A program made the translations under genes and the position numbers. The notes under the pieces are model-generated. The model saw nothing but the letters and a program-made list of their open reading frames with translations. It was not told the DNA's origin and did not search any database. 64,000 nt of DNA from Cognatishimia coralii (GTDB taxonomy: Bacteria; Pseudomonadota; Alphaproteobacteria; Rhodobacterales; Rhodobacteraceae), in NCBI RefSeq assembly GCF_037478305.1, contig NZ_JBBGAZ010000004.1, forward strand, positions 214,458-278,457. Direction: 5' to 3'. Positions 41,380-49,797 of this stretch are shown here, in pieces. The first letter of the stretch is position 1. Every line of letters starts with the position of its first letter.

Positions 41380-43890
41380 ATGCCGCATACCATGCAAAAG
41401 ACTTTGAAAATCGAAGGTATGTCCTGTGCGTCTTGCGTCGGTCGTGTGGAAAAGACTTTGGCAGCGCTGGATGGAGTTAGTGGCGTCTCGGTCAACCTCG
41501 CATCCGAGTCGGCTCATATATCTGTTAATGAACCTGTTCGCTTACAGGACGCAGCTCAGGCGCTCGAAGAATTGGGGTACCCAGCGCGAAAAGCGCGGAT
41601 CACCCTGAGCATTGCGTCAATGTCTTGTGCGTCCTGTGTTGGAAGGGTCGACAAGGCGCTTGCAGATGTTCCGGGAGTTTTTTTTGTCACCGTGAACCTC
41701 GCGGCTGAAACCGCGGTGGTTGAATATCTTGAAGGTGCAGCGACGCCTGCGGACCTGATGGCAGCAAGTGCAGCGATCGGCTATCCGGCCGAAGTCTCTG
41801 AGGAAAATACCAGTCAGTCGCGCGCAGAGCGCAAGGCAGAGGAATCCGAGGCGCTGCGTCGCAACGTCATCGTAGCAGCTGTCATGACCCTGCCGGTTTT
41901 TGTGCTCGAAATGGGATCGCATCTCATCCCGGCCTTTCATATGGCAGTGGAAAACAGCATCGGAACACAGGCGTCCTGGATCATCCAGTTTGTTCTTGCG
42001 TCCTTCGTACTGTTTGCCCCGGGGCGGCACTTCTTCACGAAAGGCATCTCGGCGCTGCTGCGCGGCGCACCCGACATGAACAGCCTCGTGGCAGTTGGAA
42101 CGGGGGCAGCGTGGAGTTACTCTGTGGTCGCTACGTTTATGCCGGGCCTCCTGCCAGATGGCGTGCGCGCGGTCTATTTTGAGGCTGCAGCGGTCATTGT
42201 TGTTCTGATCTTGATAGGTCGCTGGCTTGAGGCACGCGCCAAGGGGCGCACCGGCGCGGCGATTCAGGCATTGCTTGGGCTTCAGGTGAGAACTGCGAAC
42301 GTATTGAAGGATGGTGTGACTGTCGAGGTAGACGTTGATGCTCTTGCGGTCGGAGATACCATTCTAGTGCGCCCGGGCGAACGGATCCCGGTCGACGGCG
42401 ACGTGATCGATGGCAGCAGCAATGTTGACGAAAGCATGATCACCGGAGAACCCGTGCCGGTCTCAAAAGCCGCCGGCGCGGTCGTGACCGGTGGCACGGT
42501 CAATGGCACCGGCAGCCTGACCTTCAAAGCTGGACGTGTGGGATCTGACACGACACTGGCCCAAATCATCCGCATGGTTGAAGAGGCGCAGGGTGCTAAG
42601 CTGCCGATCCAGGGCCTGGTGGACCGCGTGACGCTTTGGTTTGTGCCCGCAGTCATGTTTCTTGCCGCACTTACTGTTGCGGTCTGGCTCATCGTTGGTC
42701 CGGATCCCGCTTTGACCTTCGCGTTGGTGGCAGGGGTATCTGTACTGATCATTGCATGCCCCTGCGCTATGGGGCTGGCGACGCCCACCTCGATCATGGT
42801 CGGAACGGGCCGTGCCGCCGAGATGGGGGTGCTCTTTCGCAAAGGGGATGCGCTGCAGGAGCTATCTAACGTCGATGTTGTGGCACTCGACAAAACCGGC
42901 ACGGTTACAGAAGGAAAGCCGACCTTAACCGATGTCGTGATGGCCGAAGGCTTCGACCGTGCAACCGTTCTTGCGTTGATTGCAGCGGTGGAAGATCAAT
43001 CCGAGCACCCAATTGCAGAAGCAATTGTCCGTGGCGCTCGGAGCGAGGGCATCGCAGTCCCGCCCGCCTCCGGGTTTCGATCTGTGACGGGCTATGGCGT
43101 TGCGGCCATGGTGGAAGAGCAGGAAGTGATGGTCGGCGCGGATCGTTACATGACCCGCGAGAATGTTGATATCGGGGCTCTCATTGAGATGGAAAAAGAC
43201 CTTGCCAATCGCGGTCGCACCGCGCTCTACGCCGCGGTTGACGGCAAACTTGCCGCCCTAATTGCCGTCGCCGACCCGGTGAAATCCGCCAGCCGCGCGG
43301 CAGTCTCTGCCTTGCATGATCGCGGTTTCAAGGTCGCGATGATCACCGGGGACAAGCAGGAGACCGCGGAGGCCATCGCGCGCGAGACCGGGATCGACCA
43401 TGTGATCGCCGGTGTGTTGCCGGACGGCAAAGTCGCTGCCTTGGATGAATTGAGGGCAGGGGGGCAAAGGGTTGCGTTTGTCGGGGACGGGATCAACGAC
43501 GCACCGGCGCTGGCGCATGCTGATGTGGGCATCGCCATCGGGACCGGGACGGATGTGGCCATTGAGTCCGCTGATGTGGTTCTGATGTCAGGCGACCTGC
43601 GCGGCGTCGTGAATGCGGTCGAGGTGTCCAGGCGGACGATGGAGAACATCCGGCAGAACCTCGTTTGGGCTTTCGGGTATAACGTCGCCTTGATTCCGGT
43701 AGCCGCTGGTGTGCTCTACCCGGTGTTTGGCCTGCTTCTGTCACCGGTTCTTGCGGCAGGGGCGATGGCGCTTTCATCAGTATCCGTCTTGACCAACGCG
43801 CTGCGTTTGCGCGGCATCAAACCTGCCATGAACGAGAAGCGACCGATCGAACCGGCAGTCACAACCGCCCGATCACAGCCGGCGGAGTAG
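41380..43890 (+). CDS. copA: Cu(I)-translocating P-type ATPase
   Basis: 836 residues. Two N-terminal HMA domains have GMSCASCVGRV (~10-20) and SMSCASCVGRV (~78-88). Then come the TGE actuator loop (DESMITGEPVPVS), the intramembrane metal site IACPCAMGLATP (CPC), the phosphorylation site ALDKTGTVTEGKPT, the nucleotide-binding SEHPIAEAIV, and GDGINDAPALAHADVGIAIG. It exports Cu(I) from cytoplasm to periplasm, feeding the periplasmic oxidases. It has its own CueR-type promoter, and cueR follows 13 bases later. Confidence 0.97.
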   Translation: MPHTMQKTLKIEGMSCASCVGRVEKTLAALDGVSGVSVNLASESAHISVNEPVRLQDAAQALEELGYPARKARITLSIASMSCASCVGRVDKALADVPGVFFVTVNLAAETAVVEYLEGAATPADLMAASAAIGYPAEVSEENTSQSRAERKAEESEALRRNVIVAAVMTLPVFVLEMGSHLIPAFHMAVENSIGTQASWIIQFVLASFVLFAPGRHFFTKGISALLRGAPDMNSLVAVGTGAAWSYSVVATFMPGLLPDGVRAVYFEAAAVIVVLILIGRWLEARAKGRTGAAIQALLGLQVRTANVLKDGVTVEVDVDALAVGDTILVRPGERIPVDGDVIDGSSNVDESMITGEPVPVSKAAGAVVTGGTVNGTGSLTFKAGRVGSDTTLAQIIRMVEEAQGAKLPIQGLVDRVTLWFVPAVMFLAALTVAVWLIVGPDPALTFALVAGVSVLIIACPCAMGLATPTSIMVGTGRAAEMGVLFRKGDALQELSNVDVVALDKTGTVTEGKPTLTDVVMAEGFDRATVLALIAAVEDQSEHPIAEAIVRGARSEGIAVPPASGFRSVTGYGVAAMVEEQEVMVGADRYMTRENVDIGALIEMEKDLANRGRTALYAAVDGKLAALIAVADPVKSASRAAVSALHDRGFKVAMITGDKQETAEAIARETGIDHVIAGVLPDGKVAALDELRAGGQRVAFVGDGINDAPALAHADVGIAIGTGTDVAIESADVVLMSGDLRGVVNAVEVSRRTMENIRQNLVWAFGYNVALIPVAAGVLYPVFGLLLSPVLAAGAMALSSVSVLTNALRLRGIKPAMNEKRPIEPAVTTARSQPAE

Positions 43891-43903
43891 GGGGATTCAC
43901 GTC

Positions 43904-44296
43904 ATGAACATCGGAGAAGTTGCGGAACGTTCCGGCATACCACCAAAGACTATCCGCTATTACGAGGATATCGGGCTGGTGCGCCCGCAACGCAGCGGCA
44001 ACGGCTATCGGGCCTTTCGGGAAACCGATCTGCATAAGCTTGCCTTTCTTGGCCGCGCGCGGGCGCTCGGGTTCTCGATTGAGGATTGCCGCAATCTTCT
44101 CGGACTCTATGAAGACGAGAACCGAGAAAGCGCGCAGGTCAAGGCGGTCGCCGAGGAACACCTGACCGCCATTGATGAAAAGATCGCGCAGCTTCAAACA
44201 ATGCGAGAGACGCTTTCGCATCTGGTCAAATCCTGTCATGGCGACGCCCGCCCGAACTGTCCGATCCTCAGCGATCTGGCGGGCGACAAATCATGA
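43904..44296 (+). CDS. cueR: Cu(I)-responsive MerR-family regulator
   Basis: 130 residues. The HTH is MNIGEVAERSGIPPKTIRYY, followed by EDIGLVRPQRSGNGYR, a dimerisation helix, and the metal loop KSCHGDARPNCPIL with two Cys spaced as in CueR (C-x7-C class). It activates the copA promoter by distorting the 19-base spacer. It is in the copA operon, giving positive feedback. Confidence 0.95.
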   Translation: MNIGEVAERSGIPPKTIRYYEDIGLVRPQRSGNGYRAFRETDLHKLAFLGRARALGFSIEDCRNLLGLYEDENRESAQVKAVAEEHLTAIDEKIAQLQTMRETLSHLVKSCHGDARPNCPILSDLAGDKS

Positions 44297-44396
44297 TACA
44301 GGCAGCTGTCGGGCACTGATGCTAGCACGACTTCTTGCTGCCATGATTGCTCAAAGATTCAGTTGTTATGATGAATATTACTAGGGAACGTTTTAG

Positions 44397-45041
44397 ATGA
44401 CAAACTTAGCTTTTGCCGCGCTAATCGCCGCCCTACCTTCACTTGGGGCGGCCGCTGAAATTGTTCCCTTTGATGGGAGTTGGAAAGAGCAAGGGTTTTT
44501 ACGTCTTTTTTCAAATGACTACTTCCAGCGCGGAGGGCAATTGGATGTGGTCTCTGATGGCACGGTCTCTTTGCTTTGGCGCCCATTAGATCGGTCTCAA
44601 CGGTCTGCACAGGCGGCGAGTTGGGCGTGGCGTGTGCAGGAAGGTGTTACCCCGACTGACCTTACGTTCAAAGGCGGCGACGATCGGAATCTGGCGGTCT
44701 ATTTCGTCTTTGTAGATCCGGATCGCGCCGAAGCGCTGGCAGGTGGCAGTGCGCGTCGCATACTGCGAGAAGGGTCTGCGCGGGCTTTGATCTATGTTTG
44801 GGGTGGCCAACACAATCGCGGGGCAATCTTGCTTAGCCCGTATTCCAGCCAATTGCGCACAAAGGTTCTACGGGGAAGCGGCGCTGGCGCGCATCTGGAG
44901 ACAGTTGATCTGGTTGCGGATTATCGAGCAGCGTTTGGAGGCTCTCCGGGTACCTTGGTCGGGCTTGCGGTTTCGGCCGACAGCGACGATACGGAAGGCA
45001 AGATCGTGGCGTCGATTTCCAACCTTATTCTGACGAACTAG
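44397..45041 (+). CDS. Exported DUF3047 protein
   Basis: 214 residues with a signal peptide (LAFAALIAALPSLGAAAE). DUF3047 landmarks: FSWAWRV-like ASWAWRVQEGVTPTDLTFKGGDD, NLAVYFVFVD, ALIYVWGGQHNRGAIL and DLVADYRAAFGGSPG, ending in VGLAVSADSDDT. The family is periplasmic with unknown activity. It stands alone after cueR and converges with a membrane-protein gene (stops six bases apart). Confidence 0.8.
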   Translation: MTNLAFAALIAALPSLGAAAEIVPFDGSWKEQGFLRLFSNDYFQRGGQLDVVSDGTVSLLWRPLDRSQRSAQAASWAWRVQEGVTPTDLTFKGGDDRNLAVYFVFVDPDRAEALAGGSARRILREGSARALIYVWGGQHNRGAILLSPYSSQLRTKVLRGSGAGAHLETVDLVADYRAAFGGSPGTLVGLAVSADSDDTEGKIVASISNLILTN

Positions 45042-45046
45042 CCCAA

Positions 45047-45793
45047 TCAGCCCTGAATACGAAGTATCGCCTCCGCGAGGATGGTGATCAAAAATGCTGT
45101 TGCAACGAAAATGGCAGCAGCGAGGAAAAACGGGCCCACAACAAAAGGTAGGGGTTCAACCGCCTTTCGAAGCACATTCGACTGTCTGATTGCTGTCACG
45201 TACAGTGGCATCGCACTGACGAAGGTTGCATAGAAATAGACCCCAGAAACATTCTCGAAATAAGCAGACCGAGCCAAGGTTGGTGCCACGACTGAAATCG
45301 CGATCAGTCTGTCGCCACCAAAAGAATCGTACCAGTCCGCGGACAAAACATAGACCAAAGTATGCAGACCGAAAAACAGGGCAAGCCTAGCAACAACGTC
45401 TGTTGCGGCAAACACAATAAGGTCACGCCCCCGCATCTCATTTATGGATAGTGCGTATAAAAAAAGACTGACGTAGTTGATCACGAACACAACCGGGAGG
45501 CCATTGGTCAGAACTTGACGCAAGAACCTCAGCAGAGCCGGCCCACCCTGGCCCAATGCGGTCGATAGGCCTGGTGATAAGACAACGAAGAGCGCCAGCG
45601 GAGGAATCAGTCCTGCGATACTTACCAGCAAGACGTTTCGAAGAAACCGAAACCCAGACATGTGAAGTGAGAAGTAAGCTTTCAATCTACCAACCCGGAT
45701 GTCTCTGACTTGTATCAGGGATTGGTCATGCTTTGAATACCGCTGCTTGGGCGTATGATTCTCGACCGAGGCATGTTGTACACTTGAGACCAA
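45047..45793 (-). CDS. Polytopic membrane protein, unknown
   Basis: 248 residues with about six predicted helices (for example NVLLVSIAGLIPPLALFVVL, VVFVINYVSLFLYALSI, YFYATFVSAMPLYVTAI and FFLAAAIFVATAFLITILAE). A soluble N-terminus of ~45 residues precedes them, and starts further in are possible. No enzymatic motif is visible. It is divergent from the dsbB-like gene, with the triple direct-repeat site between. Function unknown. Confidence 0.6.
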   Translation of the reverse strand: MVSSVQHASVENHTPKQRYSKHDQSLIQVRDIRVGRLKAYFSLHMSGFRFLRNVLLVSIAGLIPPLALFVVLSPGLSTALGQGGPALLRFLRQVLTNGLPVVFVINYVSLFLYALSINEMRGRDLIVFAATDVVARLALFFGLHTLVYVLSADWYDSFGGDRLIAISVVAPTLARSAYFENVSGVYFYATFVSAMPLYVTAIRQSNVLRKAVEPLPFVVGPFFLAAAIFVATAFLITILAEAILRIQG

Positions 45794-45858
45794 AGCCTAA
45801 CTGATTGCGACAGTTAGTATTATTCCTTATCATGAATATTTTTGTTGCTGCGAAACTG

Positions 45859-45886
45859 TTACAAAAAACTACATTTTCCGACATGG
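45859..45886 (+). promoter_or_regulatory. Putative OmpR-type site with three half-sites before dsbB-like gene
   Basis: TTACA (45859-45863), CTACA (45869-45873) and CGACA (45879-45883) follow each other at exact 10-base intervals, the most extended of the six sites. It is 55-82 bases before the dsbB-like start. Confidence 0.5.
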
Positions 45887-45940
45887 CAGTCACTCAGAAA
45901 CTAGACTAAGCCCTGGCTCTAACGTTGGAAGGAACCTCCT

Positions 45941-46474
45941 ATGTCTTTTTTTGACAACCCTCGGAACATGGCTCTGACTGCCGCATTTGGCTCGGCTCTC
46001 CTGCTCGGAGGAGCGTTCATTTTTCAAGCGCTCGACTATTCCCCTTGCACGATGTGTATCTGGCAGCGTTATCCGCACGTGATAGCGATCGTAGCAGGGT
46101 TGGCTCTTTTGGCTGGGGCACCTCTAGTAATATCTGTTCCTGTTGGCGTAGCTTCTACTGCGACTACGTCAGCAATTGGCGTTTTTCATACGGGCGTTGA
46201 AAATGGCTGGTGGGAAGGCCCAAGTTCTTGCACAGGGTCGGGCGTGGATCTTTCGAGCATGGCTATCGCAGACCTCCTACCAGGGGCGTCCAACGAACCA
46301 AGCAATCTTGTCATGTGTGATGAAGTCGTGTGGCAGTTTTTGACTCTTTCCATGGCTAGTTGGAATGCACTGTTAAGCGCTCTCTTGGCTGCTCTGTGGT
46401 TCCACGCATGGATTACAAATGCTCGCGCAATGAGGCCGGGTCGCGCGCAAATCACCGCTGCGGACGGTTCATAA
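45941..46474 (+). CDS. DsbB-family disulfide-bond protein
   Basis: 177 residues, four helices. The first periplasmic Cys pair is in ALDYSPCTMCIWQRYPHVIA, the DsbB signature with the quinone-binding Arg; the second pair is SCTGSGVDL and LVMCDEV. It reoxidises DsbA-like proteins and passes electrons to quinone. It is six bases before the DUF2182 gene. With the DsbA and ScsB proteins of this island it completes an oxidation and a reduction branch. Confidence 0.9.
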   Translation: MSFFDNPRNMALTAAFGSALLLGGAFIFQALDYSPCTMCIWQRYPHVIAIVAGLALLAGAPLVISVPVGVASTATTSAIGVFHTGVENGWWEGPSSCTGSGVDLSSMAIADLLPGASNEPSNLVMCDEVVWQFLTLSMASWNALLSALLAALWFHAWITNARAMRPGRAQITAADGS

Positions 46475-46480
46475 AGCGCC

Positions 46481-47179
46481 ATGGTTCTCAACTTACGTTC
46501 ACTCTTCTGGCTGGCTTTCTTCGGCATTGTGCTTTGGGCATGGTGGGTCATGTTCTCTATGGCAACTAGCCCGATGATGATGCCTTCAAAATTTGTGAGC
46601 TTGTTTCTTATGTGGTCGATAATGATGGCTGCGATGATGGGGCCAACCTTTGTTCCGACGATGAGAGCTTACGAGGATCTTATCACTTCGGCAGATGGGT
46701 CCCGTTCGGGATCACTGGGTGTCGTGCTTGGTTTTTTTGCAGTTTGGGTTGGGTTTGCGGCGATCATCGCTTTTGCACAGAACACATTGGCTGAAATTGG
46801 ACTGCTAAACGCGATGGGCGCTTCTGTTTCTACAGCTCTGTCATCTGGTCTATTGATTGCCGCTGGACTCTATCAGTTCACGGCATTGAAACAAAGTTGC
46901 CTCAAGCATTGTCGTTCGCCAATAGTACAATTCATAGCCCACTGGCGGCCGGGATTCAGCGGTGGTCTACAAATGGGGCTTCATCACGGCGCGTATTGCG
47001 TCGCGTGCTGTTGGGGATTGATGGTTATTGGTTTTGTCGGCGGAACAATGGACCTACTGTGGATGGGAGGCGCAACGCTCATGATGACTCTCGAGAAACT
47101 CGAGAGTATTGGACGATGGCTTACTAAGCCAATGGGCGTTTCACTAGTTTTGTGGGGTTTGACGGTCGCAGCTTTTTAG
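46481..47179 (+). CDS. DUF2182 membrane protein (predicted metal-binding)
   Basis: 232 residues, about six helices. Conserved features: MWSIMMAAMMGPTFVPTM, YQFTALKQSCLKHCRSP and QMGLHHGAYCVACCWGLM, giving clusters of Met, Cys and His in or near the membrane. DUF2182 proteins are annotated as predicted metal-binding membrane proteins; their function is unknown. Co-transcription with dsbB suggests a role in metal or thiol homeostasis. Confidence 0.86.
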   Translation: MVLNLRSLFWLAFFGIVLWAWWVMFSMATSPMMMPSKFVSLFLMWSIMMAAMMGPTFVPTMRAYEDLITSADGSRSGSLGVVLGFFAVWVGFAAIIAFAQNTLAEIGLLNAMGASVSTALSSGLLIAAGLYQFTALKQSCLKHCRSPIVQFIAHWRPGFSGGLQMGLHHGAYCVACCWGLMVIGFVGGTMDLLWMGGATLMMTLEKLESIGRWLTKPMGVSLVLWGLTVAAF

Positions 47180-47813
47180 GGGTCGGTTAAGCAGTCAAAT
47201 TTCAAATTCTTGCGTCGCATTTCGCAGTGCAAATATCTTAAAACTGCACCTTCAGCTCAATAGTGGATTGAAGTGCTTGAACATACTCTGCAAGTCCACA
47301 CCAGAAGTTGTAATTCAGGAATTAGCCTCTTGTGGCGGAGGTTGGAGGGACACTCCTCTCGCCTCGTAGAATGGTGCGTTTTTCAAGTGAAAAAGACCAC
47401 CGTTAGCATTGAGACCTAGAATGCTGAGACATCCGGGTTATTGATGTGCGCTTTTGGCTGCTTCCGTGTTCTTCAAGTAACCTTCGTTGATTGTTCCTCT
47501 ATGTTGCGCAAGTACGCACCAATACGGACCTAGTTTAGTTTGGCGACCGCCGGTATTGGGGCAACTGAGTAAATGGACGATAACAATCGCAACCGTCAGC
47601 GTTGCCTAGGAGACCATTGACGAGTGGTATTGCACTGAAGCCTGGTTCCTTCTCCAATGCGTCTTGCCTCTTCTTCGGATGTTCGATTGTTGGAAGCAGA
47701 ACAAACTTTGGGAAATTTGAACAGGTTCAGCATTTGAATTTGTAGATTTCATAAGTTCCCAATTTCTGCAAATGGACAGTGTTTAAACGAACTGGCGAAC
47801 AAAGTGGAGTGCC
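47180..47813. other. Intergenic stretch without a supported gene
   Basis: About 630 bases between the copper island and the terminase. No frame has both a ribosome site and a recognisable product, and I see none of the repeat families here. It probably contains the junction between the two cargo blocks. Confidence 0.5.
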
Positions 47814-49313
47814 TCAATACCAGCGGCCATACGACCACGGGTCCCTCCAATCACGGTTCTGCCGATTTATGTTAATGTAGGTAACGGTGCCTTTTTCGAC
47901 GCCATCGTAGGCAAGCGCTTGCACGATTGAGTCCACTTGATCATCGTGCCGGCCAGCAGGGAATGCAAGAAGCTCAGTCTCTAACTCTGACAACCAAGGT
48001 GCCTTTTCAGGAAGCCAAACGCGTCCTGACTCAAACTTCGGAGTTTGAATGTTGGCCCGGGCTTCTTTGGCTTGAGTCGCTGAGATGTCAATGACGTCAA
48101 AACCGTGTGAACGCAGGTCCTCAATCAGGCCTGTTCCAACGCCTGTATCTTCGATTAGAATAAGCCACGGTTTGTGCTTTTCTGCAGCGGCTATCATGCG
48201 AGCTTTTAGGTCAGGGTAGTTCAGCTTGTCACGAACGACATCCATTAAATAGTAGTGTCCATTTTTATACAGCCATGTTGTACCAACTGACCAATCGTTC
48301 TGAAGTCCGGTTTTGGAAGCTGTGTCCCAGCTTTGGAAAACGGTGTCGTCGTCGGTGATTTCTGGCAGAAATGGATAGTACTTGAGCCATTCTCGTTTGA
48401 ACAAATGGCCGCCCGGTGGAACGGGCGATTGCTGATACTGAGCTTCAAATGCGGCGGAGCCAATATTGAGCTTGAGTTCGTCTAAGACAGACTGTGTTTC
48501 ACGGGCGGGATGTAAGAGCGTACCTTTGCTGCGTTTATGATACTGCTTTGGTCCCACCAAGATCCGCTGATCTTCTTGAGCGATGGCTGGTAGATTCAAA
48601 ACTGTCCAGCTGTCATCAAACTCAGTAACGTGCCCAACTAGGTCATCTACATGTAAGCGCTGAGTAACAATCACAATTGCCCCGGTGGTCTTGTGATTGA
48701 TGCGAGACACCAAGGCGGAACTATACCATTCGTTGACCTTGTTCCTCAGTGCCTCCGAATGAGCATCGTCTGCCTTCAAAGGGTCATCGATGATAATTAT
48801 GTCTGCACCACGCCCTGTGAGCACGCCGCCTACAGACGTTGCCAAGCGCACTCCTCGTTTTGTTAGTCGAACTTCCTGCTCAGTTTCTTTCTTTGGATCT
48901 ATCCGCGCATCTGGGAACAGTTCCTTGAACCATTCCGATGTTAAGATTGTTCGATAATCGTTGTGGAGCTTTGACGCGAGGCTTTGCGCGTAGGAGACTG
49001 TGATGATCTCCTTTGTCGGGTCATGTCCATGTATGAAAGCAGGAAAAGCCACGGACGCTGATATCGACTTTGCTGACCTCGGTGGCATTGTGATGATGAG
49101 GCGCTTAATATGGCCTAACCTGACTTGCTCCAGCTTCCAGGCTATTGCCTCTATGTGCCAGTTGGGAAGATAATCAGTACCAGGATTGAGCGTGCCAAAG
49201 CACTTTGCGATGAACCACTTTAGTTGTGTGCGAAGTTTCAGTTTCAAAAGCAGCTCAGGGTTCTTGCGGATCATATCCTGCATTTCAACGCTCAATGTCG
49301 GGTTATGCGTCAT
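47814..49313 (-). CDS. Phage terminase large subunit
   Basis: 499 residues. The ATPase has LIITMPPRSAKSISASVAFP (Walker A variant), a motif-II-like ADIIIIDDPLKADDAH (Walker B), GAIVIVTQRLHVDDLVGHV (coupling) and the nuclease region FQSWDTASKTGLQNDWSVGTT with later DTGVGTGL and HDDQVDSIVQAL. It packages DNA into capsids. No portal, protease or capsid gene follows, so it is an orphan packaging gene. It overlaps the DUF5681 gene by 11 bases. Confidence 0.93.
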   Translation of the reverse strand: MTHNPTLSVEMQDMIRKNPELLLKLKLRTQLKWFIAKCFGTLNPGTDYLPNWHIEAIAWKLEQVRLGHIKRLIITMPPRSAKSISASVAFPAFIHGHDPTKEIITVSYAQSLASKLHNDYRTILTSEWFKELFPDARIDPKKETEQEVRLTKRGVRLATSVGGVLTGRGADIIIIDDPLKADDAHSEALRNKVNEWYSSALVSRINHKTTGAIVIVTQRLHVDDLVGHVTEFDDSWTVLNLPAIAQEDQRILVGPKQYHKRSKGTLLHPARETQSVLDELKLNIGSAAFEAQYQQSPVPPGGHLFKREWLKYYPFLPEITDDDTVFQSWDTASKTGLQNDWSVGTTWLYKNGHYYLMDVVRDKLNYPDLKARMIAAAEKHKPWLILIEDTGVGTGLIEDLRSHGFDVIDISATQAKEARANIQTPKFESGRVWLPEKAPWLSELETELLAFPAGRHDDQVDSIVQALAYDGVEKGTVTYININRQNRDWRDPWSYGRWY

Positions 49314-49797
49314 TGGAGTTTTCCTTTTGCTCGTTCAGGTTAGCGCTCAAGGTTTCGATAGGATGTCCAATACCTTCGTTTGGTGCTGGCAAATCGAAAG
49401 GTGGGCTCAACTCAGCCATCATTTGCTCAAACAACGCCAAGTCTTCGTTTGAGAGTTTGTTCTGGTCGATTGTGTCGCTTTCTGAAGCTGCGTCGGAGTT
49501 AAGCAGCCCCAGCACAAAACTTGCGGCTCTGAGGTCGCCTTTGGCGGCCTTGTTTGCAATGTTGCGTAGCATTACCTCTTGAAGGGTAAGGCGCTTTGTT
49601 TTCCCGCCTTCTGAGATTTCAACTTTCTTGGAAAGCACCATGCGCATTTGTTCTTGAACGCTTTTGGGTTTTGCTTTCCGCCCTTTTGGATTGCCGCTCT
49701 GACCAGGTTTGAACTGTGTCGCTTTCGGCGGCCGACCATAGCCTACCTTGTAGTCTTGTGGCTCAGAGTGTTCATTTTCTGGAATGTCCTCGCTCAT
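49303..49797 (-). CDS. DUF5681 protein (small-terminase-like)
   Basis: 164 residues. The N-terminal DUF5681 motif GYGRPPKATQFKPGQSGNPK and GRKAKPKSVQEQM is followed by a helical LQEVMLRNIANKAAKGDLRAASFVLGLL. These proteins lie directly before large terminases in alphaproteobacterial phages and remnants and are thought to act as the DNA-recognising small subunit. It overlaps both neighbours by a few bases. Confidence 0.83.
   Translation of the reverse strand: MSEDIPENEHSEPQDYKVGYGRPPKATQFKPGQSGNPKGRKAKPKSVQEQMRMVLSKKVEISEGGKTKRLTLQEVMLRNIANKAAKGDLRAASFVLGLLNSDAASESDTIDQNKLSNEDLALFEQMMAELSPPFDLPAPNEGIGHPIETLSANLNEQKENSNDA

Noticed and set aside
42282..42902. 206-residue frame opposite copA
   Set aside because: Ser/Thr/Ala-rich antisense shadow of a highly conserved ATPase region.
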